A stretch of 64,000 bases of DNA, from NCBI GenBank assembly GCA_903937385.1, contig CAIZZF010000029.1:1-64000 (forward strand). The letters run 5' to 3'. The position numbers and the translations under genes are program-made. This document shows, piece after piece, positions 21,784 through 33,248 of this stretch. The DNA is from an uncultured Holophagaceae bacterium. GTDB taxonomy: Bacteria; Acidobacteriota; Holophagae; Holophagales; Holophagaceae. Under the pieces are notes generated by a model. It made no database searches. It was not told the DNA's origin and worked only from the letters and a program-made list of their open reading frames with translations. The first letter of the stretch is position 1. Each line of letters starts with the position of its first letter.

Positions 21784-24267
21784 TCACCCATTCGGATCCG
21801 CCGCATTCAGATCCAGGGGCTTCGCCTCCGGGACCGCTGGAGGCCGGCCCCAGATGCGGTTCTCCGAGGGCAGGCTGTTGGCCTTGTCCCGGGCCTCTCG
21901 GATCTGGCGGATGGTGTCCGCGTCGCTACCGGAGCGGGGCACGGTACCTGGCTTGAAGGCGAGGCGGATCACCCGGTCGCTGGTGGAGGAGGAGGCCAGC
22001 AGGCCCGTGTAGCGGTCGATGTCCGCCCACTCCATGCCTTCGGGCGCCTTGAAGTCTTCCCGCTCGGTGGTGGGCAGCGCCACCTTCATGAAGTCGATCC
22101 AGATGGGCAGCGCCACCTTGGCGCCGTCCGCACCCTTGAAGATCATCTTCTTCTCATCGAGCCCCACCCAGACGCCGCAAACGACCTTGGTGGAGAAGCC
22201 GATGAACCAGCCGTCCGTGTGCTCGTCCGTGGTGCCGGTCTTGCCGGCGACGGGCCACTGCAGCTCGGCGCCGGCGCGGGCGCCGGTGCCCGCATTGGCA
22301 ACGCCCTGGAGGCACTGGATGAGCTGGAAGGTGCTCTGGGGATCCAGCACCTGCTCGGAGGCGGTGCTGCCGTGGCTCTCCAGCACCTTGCCGGTGCGGT
22401 CCGTGACCTTCTTGATGAAGAAGGGGGCGGGCGACTGCAGGCCGCCGTTGGCAATGGTGGCGTAGCCGCGCACCATTTCCCGCAGGGTCAGGTCCGCGGA
22501 ACCCAGAGCCATGCTGGGATAGGGCGGGATGGTGCCGGTGAGGCCGCACTTCCGGGCGAAGTCGATGACGTTGAGGACGCCCGTCTCCTCGAGGGTGCGC
22601 ACCGCCGGGACGTTGCGCGAGTCCCGCAGGGCCTCCCACAGGATGATCGGCCCCCAGAAGTCGCGCTCGTAGTTGCGCGGCTCGTAGGGCTTCACGCCGG
22701 CCCGCAGCGGCTTGAACTCCGAGCTGCCGTCCGGGTGGGTCACCGTGAGGAAGTCCACGGTGTCCAGGAAGCGCGTGGGCACATCCTGGAGCATGGTGGC
22801 GGGGGTTTTGCCGGCAGTGAGGGCCGCGCCGTAGACGTAGGCCTTCATGGTCGAGCCCACCTGCCGGAGGGCCTGGGTGGAGCGGTTGAACTTGGAGCGG
22901 TTGAAGTCGTAGCCGCCCACCATGGCGCGGATCTCGCCGGTGAGGGGATCCACCGCCATGAGGGCGCCTTCCACCTGGGGATCCTGATCCAGCTCGAGGC
23001 TTTTCGGCGTCCCGTCCTGGGCGGTCTTGATGCTGAACTGCGGCGCTGCGCCCCGGGGCAGCAGCTTCTGGATGTCCTTGCCGGCCCAGGCGAAGGCAGC
23101 CTCGGGCACTTCGAGCTCCGTCTTGCCGATGCGCACCAGGGCCTTGCCGCCCTTCCAGCCGAGGATCACTCCGCGCACGCTGTCGCCGTTCTCGAAGTAG
23201 CGCTTCCAGCCGTTCAGCTGGGTCGTCTCGGGATCGCCCACGAACTGCACGGCCTCCTTGCGGAAGCCCCGGCGGCGGTCGACGGCCTTGAGGCCCACCC
23301 GGACAGCCTCGTTGGCGGTCTCCTGCCACAGGCTGTTCACGGTGGTCGTGACCTCCAGGCCGCCGTTCAGGGCCTGATCACGGCCGTATTTCTCGTAGAG
23401 GTACTTGCGGACCTCCTCCACCACGTAGGGCGCGATCGCTTCTTCCCGGGCGTTCTCGCGGGCGAGGCGGATGGGCTTCTCGATGAGGGGCCCGGCCTCG
23501 GCGGCCTTGAGGTAGTCCTCCTTGACCATGCGGATCAGCACGTGGTTCCGGCGGGACTTGGCTGCGGCCCGGGCCTTGGGATCCGGATTGTAGGGGTTGT
23601 ACCAGTTGGGATTCTGGACCAAGCCCGCCAGCAGGGCGCACTCTTCCACATTGAGCTGCGGGGCGCTCTTGCCGAAGTAGAACTCCGCCGCGGCCTCGAT
23701 GCCATAGCGGCCGCCGCCGAAGTAGACCTCGTTGGCGTACATCTCCATGATCTGCTTCTTGGAGTAGGCCTTCTCCAGCTTGCGGGCCAGGATGATCTCT
23801 TTCAGCTTGCGGTCCAGTCGCTTCTGCCGCTTGGCGGTCACGGTGCGGATCAGCTGCATGGTGAGGGTGGAGGCCCCCTCCCGCCGCCGGCCGAAGCTGG
23901 TGACGAAATTCCAGCCGGAGCGTGCGAAGCCCCGGGGTGAGATACCGCTGTGGTCCCAGAAGTCCGTATCCTCTGTCGCCACCAGCGCATTGACGAAGGC
24001 CTTGGGGATGTCGCCGTAGGGGATCACCACCCGGTGCTCCTCGGCGAAGATCCCGATCACGTTGCCGCTCTGATCGAGGACCTTGGTGATGGTCTTCGGC
24101 ACCCGCAGGGCGAACAGGGTCAGGAAGCTGTCGGCATCGCGGGACAGCACGGACCAGGACACCGCCAGACCGAGGGCACCCAAGGCCGAGAGGGCGACCA
24201 GGAGCAGGAGACCGCGGCGGAGCCAGCGTCGGGCCGGCTGAGAGAGGGATGCCAATTTTGAGACCAT
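21784..24267 (-). CDS. mrcA: Class A penicillin-binding protein (PBP1a type)
   Basis: An 827-residue bifunctional peptidoglycan synthase. The N-terminal cytoplasmic tail and membrane anchor (RRWLRRGLLLLVALSALGAL) precede the glycosyltransferase domain with its catalytic Glu in ATEDTDFWDHSGI, the GGRRREGASTLTMQL-type GASTLTMQLIRT motif and the RKLKEIILARKLE block. The transpeptidase domain has SxxK as GSTMK, SxN as SRN and KTGT in VAGKTGTTDEHTDGW. Between them lies an OB-like insertion (VRGVILGWKGGKALVRIG). The ATG at 24267 begins MVSKLASLSQ just before the anchor; upstream open frame is antisense to nadK. It is divergent from nadK. Confidence 0.95.
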   Translation of the reverse strand: MVSKLASLSQPARRWLRRGLLLLVALSALGALGLAVSWSVLSRDADSFLTLFALRVPKTITKVLDQSGNVIGIFAEEHRVVIPYGDIPKAFVNALVATEDTDFWDHSGISPRGFARSGWNFVTSFGRRREGASTLTMQLIRTVTAKRQKRLDRKLKEIILARKLEKAYSKKQIMEMYANEVYFGGGRYGIEAAAEFYFGKSAPQLNVEECALLAGLVQNPNWYNPYNPDPKARAAAKSRRNHVLIRMVKEDYLKAAEAGPLIEKPIRLARENAREEAIAPYVVEEVRKYLYEKYGRDQALNGGLEVTTTVNSLWQETANEAVRVGLKAVDRRRGFRKEAVQFVGDPETTQLNGWKRYFENGDSVRGVILGWKGGKALVRIGKTELEVPEAAFAWAGKDIQKLLPRGAAPQFSIKTAQDGTPKSLELDQDPQVEGALMAVDPLTGEIRAMVGGYDFNRSKFNRSTQALRQVGSTMKAYVYGAALTAGKTPATMLQDVPTRFLDTVDFLTVTHPDGSSEFKPLRAGVKPYEPRNYERDFWGPIILWEALRDSRNVPAVRTLEETGVLNVIDFARKCGLTGTIPPYPSMALGSADLTLREMVRGYATIANGGLQSPAPFFIKKVTDRTGKVLESHGSTASEQVLDPQSTFQLIQCLQGVANAGTGARAGAELQWPVAGKTGTTDEHTDGWFIGFSTKVVCGVWVGLDEKKMIFKGADGAKVALPIWIDFMKVALPTTEREDFKAPEGMEWADIDRYTGLLASSSTSDRVIRLAFKPGTVPRSGSDADTIRQIREARDKANSLPSENRIWGRPPAVPEAKPLDLNAADPNG

Positions 24268-24306
24268 GTGATCAAGGATAGCGTTGGATGCGGCTAGAGT
24301 GTGGGC

Positions 24307-25185
24307 ATGCTCCAGCGACTGATTCTCGTGGCCAAGGTCAAATCCCCGCACCTGGCCTCCACCCTGAGGGACGCCCTGCCGAAGTTCCTGCAGGCCGGCT
24401 GGGAGATCGTCGGCGAGCCCGGCATCGAGGAGGCCTGGTCCCTCGCAGGCCTGGAACCGTCCCGGCTGCGCGTAGACCCAGACCTGGGCTCCGGCCAGCC
24501 CCCGGCGGACCTCTGCCTGGTCCTCGGCGGCGACGGCACGCTGCTCTACGCGGCCCGCCGGGTGGGCCTGCGCGGCACCCCCATCCTGGGCATCAACCTC
24601 GGCTCCCTGGGCTTCCTCACCGCCCACCCCGTATCCGGCGCTGTGGAGGCCGTGGAGGCCTTCCTGGCGGGCCGCCTCGTACCCGATGTGCGCCCCATGC
24701 TGGAGGCCGAGCTCTGGCGGAACGGCTCCCGCCTGGCCCGCCAGCCCGTGCTCAACGACGCCGTGCTGGCCAAGGGCGCCCTGGCCCGGATCATGGACAT
24801 GCGCCTGCGGGTGGGCGACCAGGATGCGGGCCCCATGAAGGCCGACGGCCTCATCGTCGCCACGCCGACGGGGTCCACGGCCTATGCCCTGTCCGCGGGC
24901 GGGCCCATCATGCACCCCAGCCTGGAGGCCTTCGTCATCGCCCCCATCTGTCCGCACACCCTGACCCTGCGCCCCTCGGTGGTGCCGGCCCGGTGGCCCA
25001 TCAGCATCACCCTCATGGACGCCGAGGACGCGCACCTCACCCTGGACGGCCAGGTGGGCCACCGAGTGCTGCCCGGCGACGAGGTGCGGCTCTACCAGGC
25101 CGACAGCCGCATCACCCTCCTCCAGCAGCCCGGCCTGGACTTCTTCGCCCTCCTCCAGCAGAAGCTGCACTGGGGCGACCGGTAG
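24307..25185 (+). CDS. nadK: NAD kinase
   Basis: NadK phosphorylates NAD to NADP. The 292-residue protein has the LVLGGDGTLLYAARR signature (GGDGT at about residues 74-78), LGINLGSLGFLT, LNDAVLAKG, ADGLIVATPTGSTAYALSAGG and HPSLEAFVIAPICPHTLTLRP, the complete family series. Start choice is between GTG 24301 and ATG 24307; I prefer the ATG, which gives MLQRLILVAKVK. The upstream PBP gene is divergent with only 39 bases between starts, so both promoters overlap in this short gap. Confidence 0.96.
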   Translation: MLQRLILVAKVKSPHLASTLRDALPKFLQAGWEIVGEPGIEEAWSLAGLEPSRLRVDPDLGSGQPPADLCLVLGGDGTLLYAARRVGLRGTPILGINLGSLGFLTAHPVSGAVEAVEAFLAGRLVPDVRPMLEAELWRNGSRLARQPVLNDAVLAKGALARIMDMRLRVGDQDAGPMKADGLIVATPTGSTAYALSAGGPIMHPSLEAFVIAPICPHTLTLRPSVVPARWPISITLMDAEDAHLTLDGQVGHRVLPGDEVRLYQADSRITLLQQPGLDFFALLQQKLHWGDR

Positions 25186-25375
25186 GACCTGGGCGACTCA
25201 GGGGGCCCCCTCCGCAGGTCAAGCCGAAGACAGGCACAGACCGCCCCGCCTGGGGTGGGTTCTGCGCCCATCGGTCGGCGGTGGTCTGCGTCGATGGCCG
25301 CTTGTGATCCCAGACACACGGAACGGGCTCGACACTTCAGCGCAAGAGGGACCAAAGTCCCGCCGCGGAGGCCCC

Positions 25376-26772
25376 ATGGCCCTCAAAGAACGACCCAAAC
25401 CCTTCCTGTTGCCGGAGTATTGCAAGGGCTGCGGCCGCTGCATCGACGCCTGCGCCAAGGACTGCATCACCGCCGGCCACCAGATCAACCCCCTCACGGG
25501 TCTGGTTCCTGTCGAGCTTGATCTGACCAACTGCAACGCCTGCGGTCTCTGCATGGACGCCTGCCCCGAGCCCTACGGCCTGCGGCCCGCCCACGAGGGT
25601 CCCATTCCGAAGTTCGAGCTGGAGGATCCCGCCAAGCTCTACGGCGTGAAGCCCAGCGACGCCCCCGAGCCCCAGGATGTCCCCTCGGTGGTGCTGCCCC
25701 TGCCGCGCACCGAGCCCCTGGTCATCAAGGGCACCTACGCCTCGGCCATCGGCGCCATCCTCGCCGGCTGCCGCCACGTCTACGGCTACCCCATCACCCC
25801 GTCCACCGAGGGCGCCGAGCTCATGGCGAAGTTCCTGCCCAAGCTGGACGGCACCTTCCTCCAGGCGGTCAGCGAAGTCGCCGCCGTGAACATGATGTAC
25901 GGCACCGCCGGCGCGGGCCTGCCCACCATGACCTTCACCTCCTCGCCGGGCTTCAGCCTGATGCTGGAAGGCGTGTCCTACATGATCGGCTCGGAGCTGC
26001 CCGGCGTCTTCGTGGACGTCATGCGTGGCGGGCCGGGCCTGGGCAACATCGCCCCCGAGCAGTCGGACATCAAGCTGGCCTGCCACGGCCTGGGCCACGG
26101 CAACACCCAGGCCCTGGTGCTGGCGCCCTCCACGCCCCAGGAGATGCTGGACCTCACGATCCTGGCCTTCGAGCTGAGCTTCAAATACCGCAACCCGGTG
26201 GTCATCCTGAGCGACGGCTACCTGGGCCAGATGACCGGCAAGGTGCAGCTGCCGGAGACCCTGCTGAAGCCTGGCGTGCCCCAGTGGGCGGTCTACGGCG
26301 ACGCCCTGCACCGCAAGAACCTCATCTCCTCGATCTTCCTCACGGAGACCGACCTCGAGGCCCACAACGTCCACCTGAATGCCAAGTACGAGGCCATGAA
26401 GGCGGAGGTCCGCTCCGAGTCCTTCCGCTGCGAGGACGCCGACGTGATCCTGATCGCCTGCAACACCCCGGCCCGCACCGCCAAGGGCGCCGTGCAGGAG
26501 CTTCGCCACCAGGGCATCAAGGCGGGCCTGTTCCGGCCCATCACGCTCTGGCCCTTCCCTATCGAGGCTCTGAAGGCGGCTCTCCAAGGCGCCGAGCGCC
26601 TGATCGTGGTCGAGGCCAGCGCCGGCCAGCTGGAGAACGAAGTCCGCCTGGCCCTCAGCAAGGCCGGGGTCCGGGACTACCCGGAGATTGAATCCGTGCG
26701 CCGCATGGGCGGCATCCTGCCCCAGCAGGACGAAATCCTGGCCCGGGTGCTGGGCAGGAAAGAGGTGCTCGC

Positions 26773-26776
<4 letters not shown>
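25376..26776 (+). CDS. korA: 2-oxoacid:ferredoxin oxidoreductase, ferredoxin-alpha fusion (KorD-KorA)
   Basis: A 466-residue fusion. Residues 1-75 are a two-cluster ferredoxin domain with CKGCGRCIDACAKDC and CNACGLCMDACPEP, equivalent to the small KorD/VorD subunit. The rest is the alpha subunit: GTYASAIGAILAGCRHVYGYPITPSTEGAE, written in parts as YPITPSTEGAELMAKFLP, then QAVSEVAAVNMMYGTAGAG, DVMRGGPGLGN and RNPVVILSDGYLGQM. With KorBC it oxidises a 2-oxoacid to acyl-CoA and CO2, reducing ferredoxin. The substrate (2-oxoglutarate or branched 2-oxoacids) cannot be told from sequence. ATG 25376 has GGAGG upstream. It overlaps the next gene by ATGA. Confidence 0.93.
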
Positions 26777-28203
<1,427 letters not shown>

Positions 28204-28593
28204 TCAATCCGCCTTGCGCGTGAGCTTCAGGCCGCCGCTGGCGAGAGGGGAGGTCCAGTTGCCCTCCATGGCTGTTCCGTCCTCGGAGAGGGTGGCCTCG
28301 AAGTCCATGGTGGGTTCCGGGAACTCGATCTTCTGACCCTTCACCTTGGCCTTGGTGAAGGTGTCCTTGAAGTCCCCCACGGCCGTTCCGAACCAGACAG
28401 AGCTGCCCTTGAGGACGTTGCCAGTGGCGGCCTCGACCTTCACGACCAGCTTGCCGCCCATGTCGGCATAGCTCCACCTGCCTTCCCAGGTGCCGACCAG
28501 TTTGGCGGCGGTGGCCGCATCATCGGCATGAGCCATAGGTGCCAGGGCCACCAGGCACGCCGCCAGGGGAAGGAATCGCAGGGTCTTGAACAT
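28204..28593 (-). CDS. Secreted hypothetical protein, 129 aa
   Basis: A small exported protein with a clear signal peptide (MFKTLRFLPLAACLVALAPMAHA, cleavage near residue 23, given here as MFKTLRFLPLAACLVALAPM then AHA). The mature part reads as a beta-rich lipocalin-like or DUF domain: LVGTWEGRWSYADMGG, LVVKVEAATGNVLKGS, KIEFPEPTMDFEATLSEDG and MEGNWTSPLASGGLKLTR. The repeated G-T-W/G-N-W pattern is typical of small beta-barrel extracytoplasmic proteins. Function is unknown. I choose the ATG at 28593 because upstream codons add a Cys- and Arg-rich stretch before the signal peptide. It is downstream of a hairpin repeat. Confidence 0.8.
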   Translation of the reverse strand: MFKTLRFLPLAACLVALAPMAHADDAATAAKLVGTWEGRWSYADMGGKLVVKVEAATGNVLKGSSVWFGTAVGDFKDTFTKAKVKGQKIEFPEPTMDFEATLSEDGTAMEGNWTSPLASGGLKLTRKAD

Positions 28594-28698
28594 GGACACC
28601 CCCAAAGGCCGACAGCGGCAACCCCGTCCGGCTCGCCGCTGATGGTAGCAACCCCAGCAACAGGCGGCCAGCATCGAGGCATCAAAAAGAAGAGCTGA

Positions 28699-28789
28699 AC
28701 GCAGAGGACTACCGAGGAGCGGAGGAGAGCTGGAAAAACCTTCTATTGCAGTTCTCCGCTTTCCTCCGCGCCTCGGCCTTCCTCAGCGT
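28699..28789. repeat. CTCTGCG-type hairpin repeat, copy 3
   Basis: A left arm containing ACGCAGAGGACTACCGAGGA and a right arm containing CCTCCGCGCCTCGGCCTTCC are imperfect reverse complements over about 36 bases. It closely matches copy 2 at 19262. It sits between truB (downstream end) and the secreted-protein start, both on the minus strand. Confidence 0.78.
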
Positions 28790-28826
28790 GATCTGTTTTT
28801 TTGCCCTGACTCTTCAAGCCATGACC

Positions 28827-29723
28827 CTACAGCCCGCCGCGCAGGTTGGCGAAGGTGCGCAGGCCTTCTTCGGTGGTCCGGAGCAGGGCCACGAGGCGGC
28901 CCTGGTGCAGGGCGCGGAGGGGGGCGCCGGGATCCGGGAAGCCCTCGGGGAGGATCCAGGTGGGCGGCAGGAACTCGCCCAGGGGAATGGCGCGGCCGTG
29001 GGCCAGGTGCTCGGCCTCGGCGTCGCTGAGCTCCCGCACGGGGCACCAGGGCACCAGGTCCGCACCCGTGAGGAGGCGCTCCTGGCCCTCGCCGGGGTCG
29101 GTCCAGGGTCCGATGGCGGTGCGCCGCAGGGCCGCCAGGTGGGCGCCACAGCCAAGGGTCCGGCCCAGGTCCCGGGCGAGGCTGCGCACGTAATAGCCGC
29201 CCCGGCAGGTGAGCTCCAGGGTGCTGGAGCGGGGCAGGTCATGGGCCAGCCAGCGGGCCGAGAGCAGGAAGACCCGGCAGGGCTTCATGATCACTTCCTC
29301 GCCCCGGTGGGCCTTCTTGTAGGCCGCCTCGCCGTCGATCTTCTTGGCGCTGGTGGTGGGCGGCACCTGCTCGGTCCAGCCCAGGAGCGGCGCCAGGGCC
29401 GCATCCAGCTGCTCCGGCGTGAGGTGCGAGGCATCGCCGGTCAGCACGGGGAGGCCCTGGAGGTCGCAGGTGTCCGTCTCCAAGCCCCAGTGGACCTCGG
29501 CGAGGTAGGTCTTCGGCAGGGGATGCATGAGGTCCATGAGGCGCGTCGCCTGGCCCGCGAGCACCAGCAGGAGGCCCTCGGCGAAGGGATCCAGGGTGCC
29601 GCCGTGGCCCAGGGCCAGCTTCTTCTGGCCGGCCTCGAAGGCCCGCCGCTTGAAGTCCCGCACCGCGTCAAAGCTGCTGCGGCCCACGGCCTTGTGGACG
29701 AGGTGGATGCCCGACTCGACCAT
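28827..29723 (-). CDS. truB: tRNA pseudouridine-55 synthase
   Basis: TruB makes pseudouridine 55 in the T-loop of tRNAs. The 298-residue protein shows motif II GHGGTLDPFAEGLLLV with the catalytic Asp, KTYLAEVHWGLETDTCD, PPTTSAKKIDGEAAYKKAHRG, and RGGYYVRSLARDLGRTLG. The C-terminal part has a short PUA-like or family-specific tail ending in FANLRGGL. The start codon follows the rbfA stop immediately, so rbfA-truB is a tight pair, a common arrangement in the nusA-infB operon; infB is not present in the window. Confidence 0.96.
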   Translation of the reverse strand: MVESGIHLVHKAVGRSSFDAVRDFKRRAFEAGQKKLALGHGGTLDPFAEGLLLVLAGQATRLMDLMHPLPKTYLAEVHWGLETDTCDLQGLPVLTGDASHLTPEQLDAALAPLLGWTEQVPPTTSAKKIDGEAAYKKAHRGEEVIMKPCRVFLLSARWLAHDLPRSSTLELTCRGGYYVRSLARDLGRTLGCGAHLAALRRTAIGPWTDPGEGQERLLTGADLVPWCPVRELSDAEAEHLAHGRAIPLGEFLPPTWILPEGFPDPGAPLRALHQGRLVALLRTTEEGLRTFANLRGGL

Positions 29724-30143
29724 TCAGGCGTCCGGCTTTCCGGCGGCCTCGGGATCCTCGGGTTCCTCGGGCTCTGGAGGCCGCGCGGCGCGCTCCTTCT
29801 CGAGCTCCGCCAGGATGGTCTCCAGGTGGTTGCCCTCCTCCAGCGTGCCATCGGGGAAGAACCGTAGTTCAGGCACCCGCTTCATCTTCAGGCGCGCAGC
29901 CAGCTGGGTGCGGAGGAACCCCGCCGCCCGGCCCAGGGCCTTGCGGGTGAGGCCGTTCTGGGCCTCCTGGTCACCGCCGTTGGGGGGCAGCACCGTGAAA
30001 TAGACCCGGGCGATGCTGCGGTCCGCCGTCAGGCGCACGGCCGTGACGGTGAGGAAGCCCAGCTCCGGGTCGCGAAGCTCACGCTGGATCAGGTTCGACA
30101 ACAGGAAGTGGACTTGGTCTTCAAGGTGTTCAGGGCGCAGCAT
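29724..30143 (-). CDS. rbfA: Ribosome-binding factor A
   Basis: RbfA binds the 30S subunit and assists 16S rRNA maturation. The 139-residue protein has the KH-like fold sequence HLEDQVHFLLSNLIQRELRD, PELGFLTVTAVRLTADRSIA, RVYFTVLP and a helix LRTQLAARLKMKRVPELRFF, with the conserved RVPELRF motif. The C-terminal 30 residues are acidic and proline-rich (PPEPEEPEDPEAAGKP), an extension not always present. It is directly followed by truB. The ATG at 30143 starts MLRPEHLEDQ. Confidence 0.96.
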   Translation of the reverse strand: MLRPEHLEDQVHFLLSNLIQRELRDPELGFLTVTAVRLTADRSIARVYFTVLPPNGGDQEAQNGLTRKALGRAAGFLRTQLAARLKMKRVPELRFFPDGTLEEGNHLETILAELEKERAARPPEPEEPEDPEAAGKPDA

Positions 30144-30246
30144 GGGTTTCCTTTGGAGTTTCTATTGTAGCCGAGCCAACCGCCGCACTTTCGGATGCCG
30201 CGGTAGGCCCCTGCCCTGGATACTCTGGGGTTTTCAGGGATGTCCA

Positions 30247-30996
30247 TTGGCCGACTGGTTCGAGGAGTGGTTTGACGAGGACTATGCCGAGCTCTATGCC
30301 CACCGGGACACCACGGAAGCCCGCCGGGCGGTGGAGCTGGCCCTGCGGGTCGCGCCGGAGCTGGCCGCGGGCCCCGTGGTGGACCTGGGCTGCGGCTCGG
30401 GCCGGCACCTGGAGGTGCTGCGCGGGGTGAACCCGCAGGCCTTCGGCATGGATCTCTCCAGGGCCCTGCTGGGCCTGGCCCCCGCCGAGCTGCGCCCCTG
30501 GCTGCTGCGTGGGGACATGCGGGCCCTGCCCCTCCAGCCCGGCGTCCTCAGCGGCATCTGCCTCTGGTTCACGCCCTTCGGCTACTTCGGGGATCAGGAG
30601 AACCGGTCCCTGCTGCAGCACCTCGCGGGCCTGCTGCGCCCCGGCGGCGTCTTGCTGCTGGACTATCTGAACGCGGATCTGGTGGAGCGGACCCTGGTCC
30701 CCGAGGACACCGCCGAGCGCAAGGGCACCCGCATCCGGAGCTGCCGGAGCATCGAAGGCAACCGCCTCATGAAGCGCCTGACCCTCACGCGTTTGGCCAC
30801 CGGCGAGGTCCGCGAGGCTCTGGAGAGTGTCCAGCTCTACCACCCCGCGGAGCTACAGGAGCTGGCCCGCGCTGCGGGGCTGCGGGTCCGGACCATCCTG
30901 GGCAACTACACCGGCGAGTCCTTCACGAGCGACAGCCCCCGCTGGATCGGTGTTTTCCAGCGGCATGGCACTGCCGATCTTCTTGAGTCAAACTGA
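30247..30996 (+). CDS. SAM-dependent methyltransferase
   Basis: A 249-residue class I methyltransferase of unknown substrate. The SAM-binding motif I is VVDLGCGSGRHLEVL at about residues 43-57; acidic motif II GMDLSRALL, motif III-like RGDMRALPLQPG and LRPGGVLLLDYLN follow. The N-terminal WFEEWFDEDYAELYAHRD is a recurrent opening in a family of small methyltransferases encoded next to diverse genes. The start is TTG at 30247; upstream open frame is antisense to rbfA. pgk begins 25 bases downstream, so the two may be cotranscribed. Confidence 0.85.
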   Translation: MADWFEEWFDEDYAELYAHRDTTEARRAVELALRVAPELAAGPVVDLGCGSGRHLEVLRGVNPQAFGMDLSRALLGLAPAELRPWLLRGDMRALPLQPGVLSGICLWFTPFGYFGDQENRSLLQHLAGLLRPGGVLLLDYLNADLVERTLVPEDTAERKGTRIRSCRSIEGNRLMKRLTLTRLATGEVREALESVQLYHPAELQELARAAGLRVRTILGNYTGESFTSDSPRWIGVFQRHGTADLLESN

Positions 30997-31021
30997 AAGA
31001 CTGCAAGCACAAGGAGCAGCC

Positions 31022-32218
<1,197 letters not shown>

Positions 32219-32226
32219 GGTCTGCC

Positions 32227-32961
32227 ATGCGCTGCGTCGTCGCCAACTGGAAGATGAACCTGCAGTCCGAGGAGGCCCAGGCCTTCTGCGAGGATCTGCT
32301 CCTGCACATCGCCCCGGAGCCCCAGGCCGAGGTCGGCATCGCGCCCCCCTTCACGCTGCTCTCCCTGGTCAGTGGCCTCGTGCGGCCCAAGGGCCTGCAC
32401 GTGTTCGGGCAGAACGGCCACGCCGAGGACAAGGGCGCCTTCACGGGTGAGATCTCCATGCCCCAGCTGCGGGACGTGGGCTGCTCGGGCGTGCTGCTGG
32501 GCCACAGCGAGCGCCGCCAGTTCTTCGGCGAGACCGACGCGGCCCTGGCCAAGAAGATCAAGGCCGCCTGGCAGTGGGACCTGCTGCCCCTGCTCTGCAT
32601 CGGCGAGACCCTGGCCCAGCGCGATGCCGGCGAGACCCTGGCCGTACTTGGCCAGCAGCTGTCAATCCTCAGCCAGACGGGCCCCGGCCCCCTCTGGGTG
32701 GCCTACGAGCCCGTCTGGGCCATCGGCACCGGCCGCCGGGCCGAGGCCCCCCAGGTCCTCGAGGCCCACGGCTTCATCCGCGCCGAGCTCGCCCGGCACG
32801 GGGCCTGCACCGACTACGAGGTGCCCATCCTCTACGGTGGCAGCGTGACCCCCGAGAGCTTCCCCGAGCTGCTGAACATCCCCGAGGTGGCCGGCGGCCT
32901 CGTCGGCGGCGCCAGCCTCGACCCCCATAAGTTTGCCGCCCTCGTCAAGCAGGCCGGCTGA
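32227..32961 (+). CDS. tpiA: Triosephosphate isomerase
   Basis: Interconverts dihydroxyacetone phosphate and glyceraldehyde 3-phosphate. The 244-residue TIM barrel has the N-terminal VVANWKMNL with the catalytic Lys, GHSERRQFFGE with the catalytic His, AYEPVWAIGTGR with the catalytic Glu, and the phosphate loop LYGGSVTPES followed by GGLVGGASLDP. The ATG at 32227 is chosen because GAGG lies upstream and the protein then starts MRCVVANWK; an in-frame GTG at 32215 is alternative. It is followed by a repeat-filled convergent gap. Confidence 0.97.
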   Translation: MRCVVANWKMNLQSEEAQAFCEDLLLHIAPEPQAEVGIAPPFTLLSLVSGLVRPKGLHVFGQNGHAEDKGAFTGEISMPQLRDVGCSGVLLGHSERRQFFGETDAALAKKIKAAWQWDLLPLLCIGETLAQRDAGETLAVLGQQLSILSQTGPGPLWVAYEPVWAIGTGRRAEAPQVLEAHGFIRAELARHGACTDYEVPILYGGSVTPESFPELLNIPEVAGGLVGGASLDPHKFAALVKQAG

Positions 32962-32978
32962 ACTGACTTTTTGGCTCT

Positions 32979-33223
32979 TCTGGGATTTCGGGGAAGGCCA
33001 TCTCTCCGCGGATTCATCCAGCTCGTGGGGGAAGACCAACCCCTCTCGCAGAGGGCGCGGAGAGGGCTGAGGTTCGCAGAGCACAGCGGGTAACCCGCAA
33101 CCCTCAGCGCTCCTCCGCTCCCCTCGTCCTTTCTCTGCGAGAGTGGTTGCTTTCCCCTGAGCGTGCCGAGAACACCCAGGGGGTGGGGTTGGCGTGTCTT
33201 GGTGCCTTCCCTGAAATCCCGGA
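32979..33223. repeat. MITE-like element with TCCGG terminal repeats, copy 2 (interrupted)
   Basis: The ends TCTGGGATTTCGGGGAAGG (32979-32997) and CCTTCCCTGAAATCCCGGA (33205-33223) are inverted repeats matching at 16 of 19 positions. Read on the minus strand it aligns with copy 1 at 14449-14573, sharing TTTCAGGGAAG, ACACGCCAACCCCACCCC and CACGAGCTGGATGAATCC. It is about 120 bases longer because a second hairpin (33027-33157) lies in its middle. Confidence 0.78.
33027..33157. repeat. CTCTGCG-type hairpin repeat, copy 4, nested
   Basis: CTCTCGCAGAG (33043-33053) and CTCTGCGAGAG (33133-33143) are perfect 11-base inverted repeats. Weaker symmetry (GGGGAAG-CCAACC outside left, GGTTGCTTTCCCC outside right) extends to 33027 and 33157. 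It interrupts the TCCGG element at a point that is continuous in copy 1. Confidence 0.75.
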
Positions 33224-33248
33224 TGAACCTTTGTCTAGGCCCCCGAGC

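Noticed and set aside
21512-21787. A 91-codon minus-strand open frame between the small gene and the PBP gene
   Set aside because: It runs through the PBP terminator and has no recognisable family; I keep only a note that the DNA is atypical.
21682-23940. A 752-codon plus-strand open frame across the PBP gene
   Set aside because: Antisense shadow of a clear class A PBP; no family features.
24268-25170. A continuous N-terminal extension of the PBP frame to 25170
   Set aside because: It is antisense to nadK and the ATG at 24267 begins a normal PBP N-terminus and membrane anchor.
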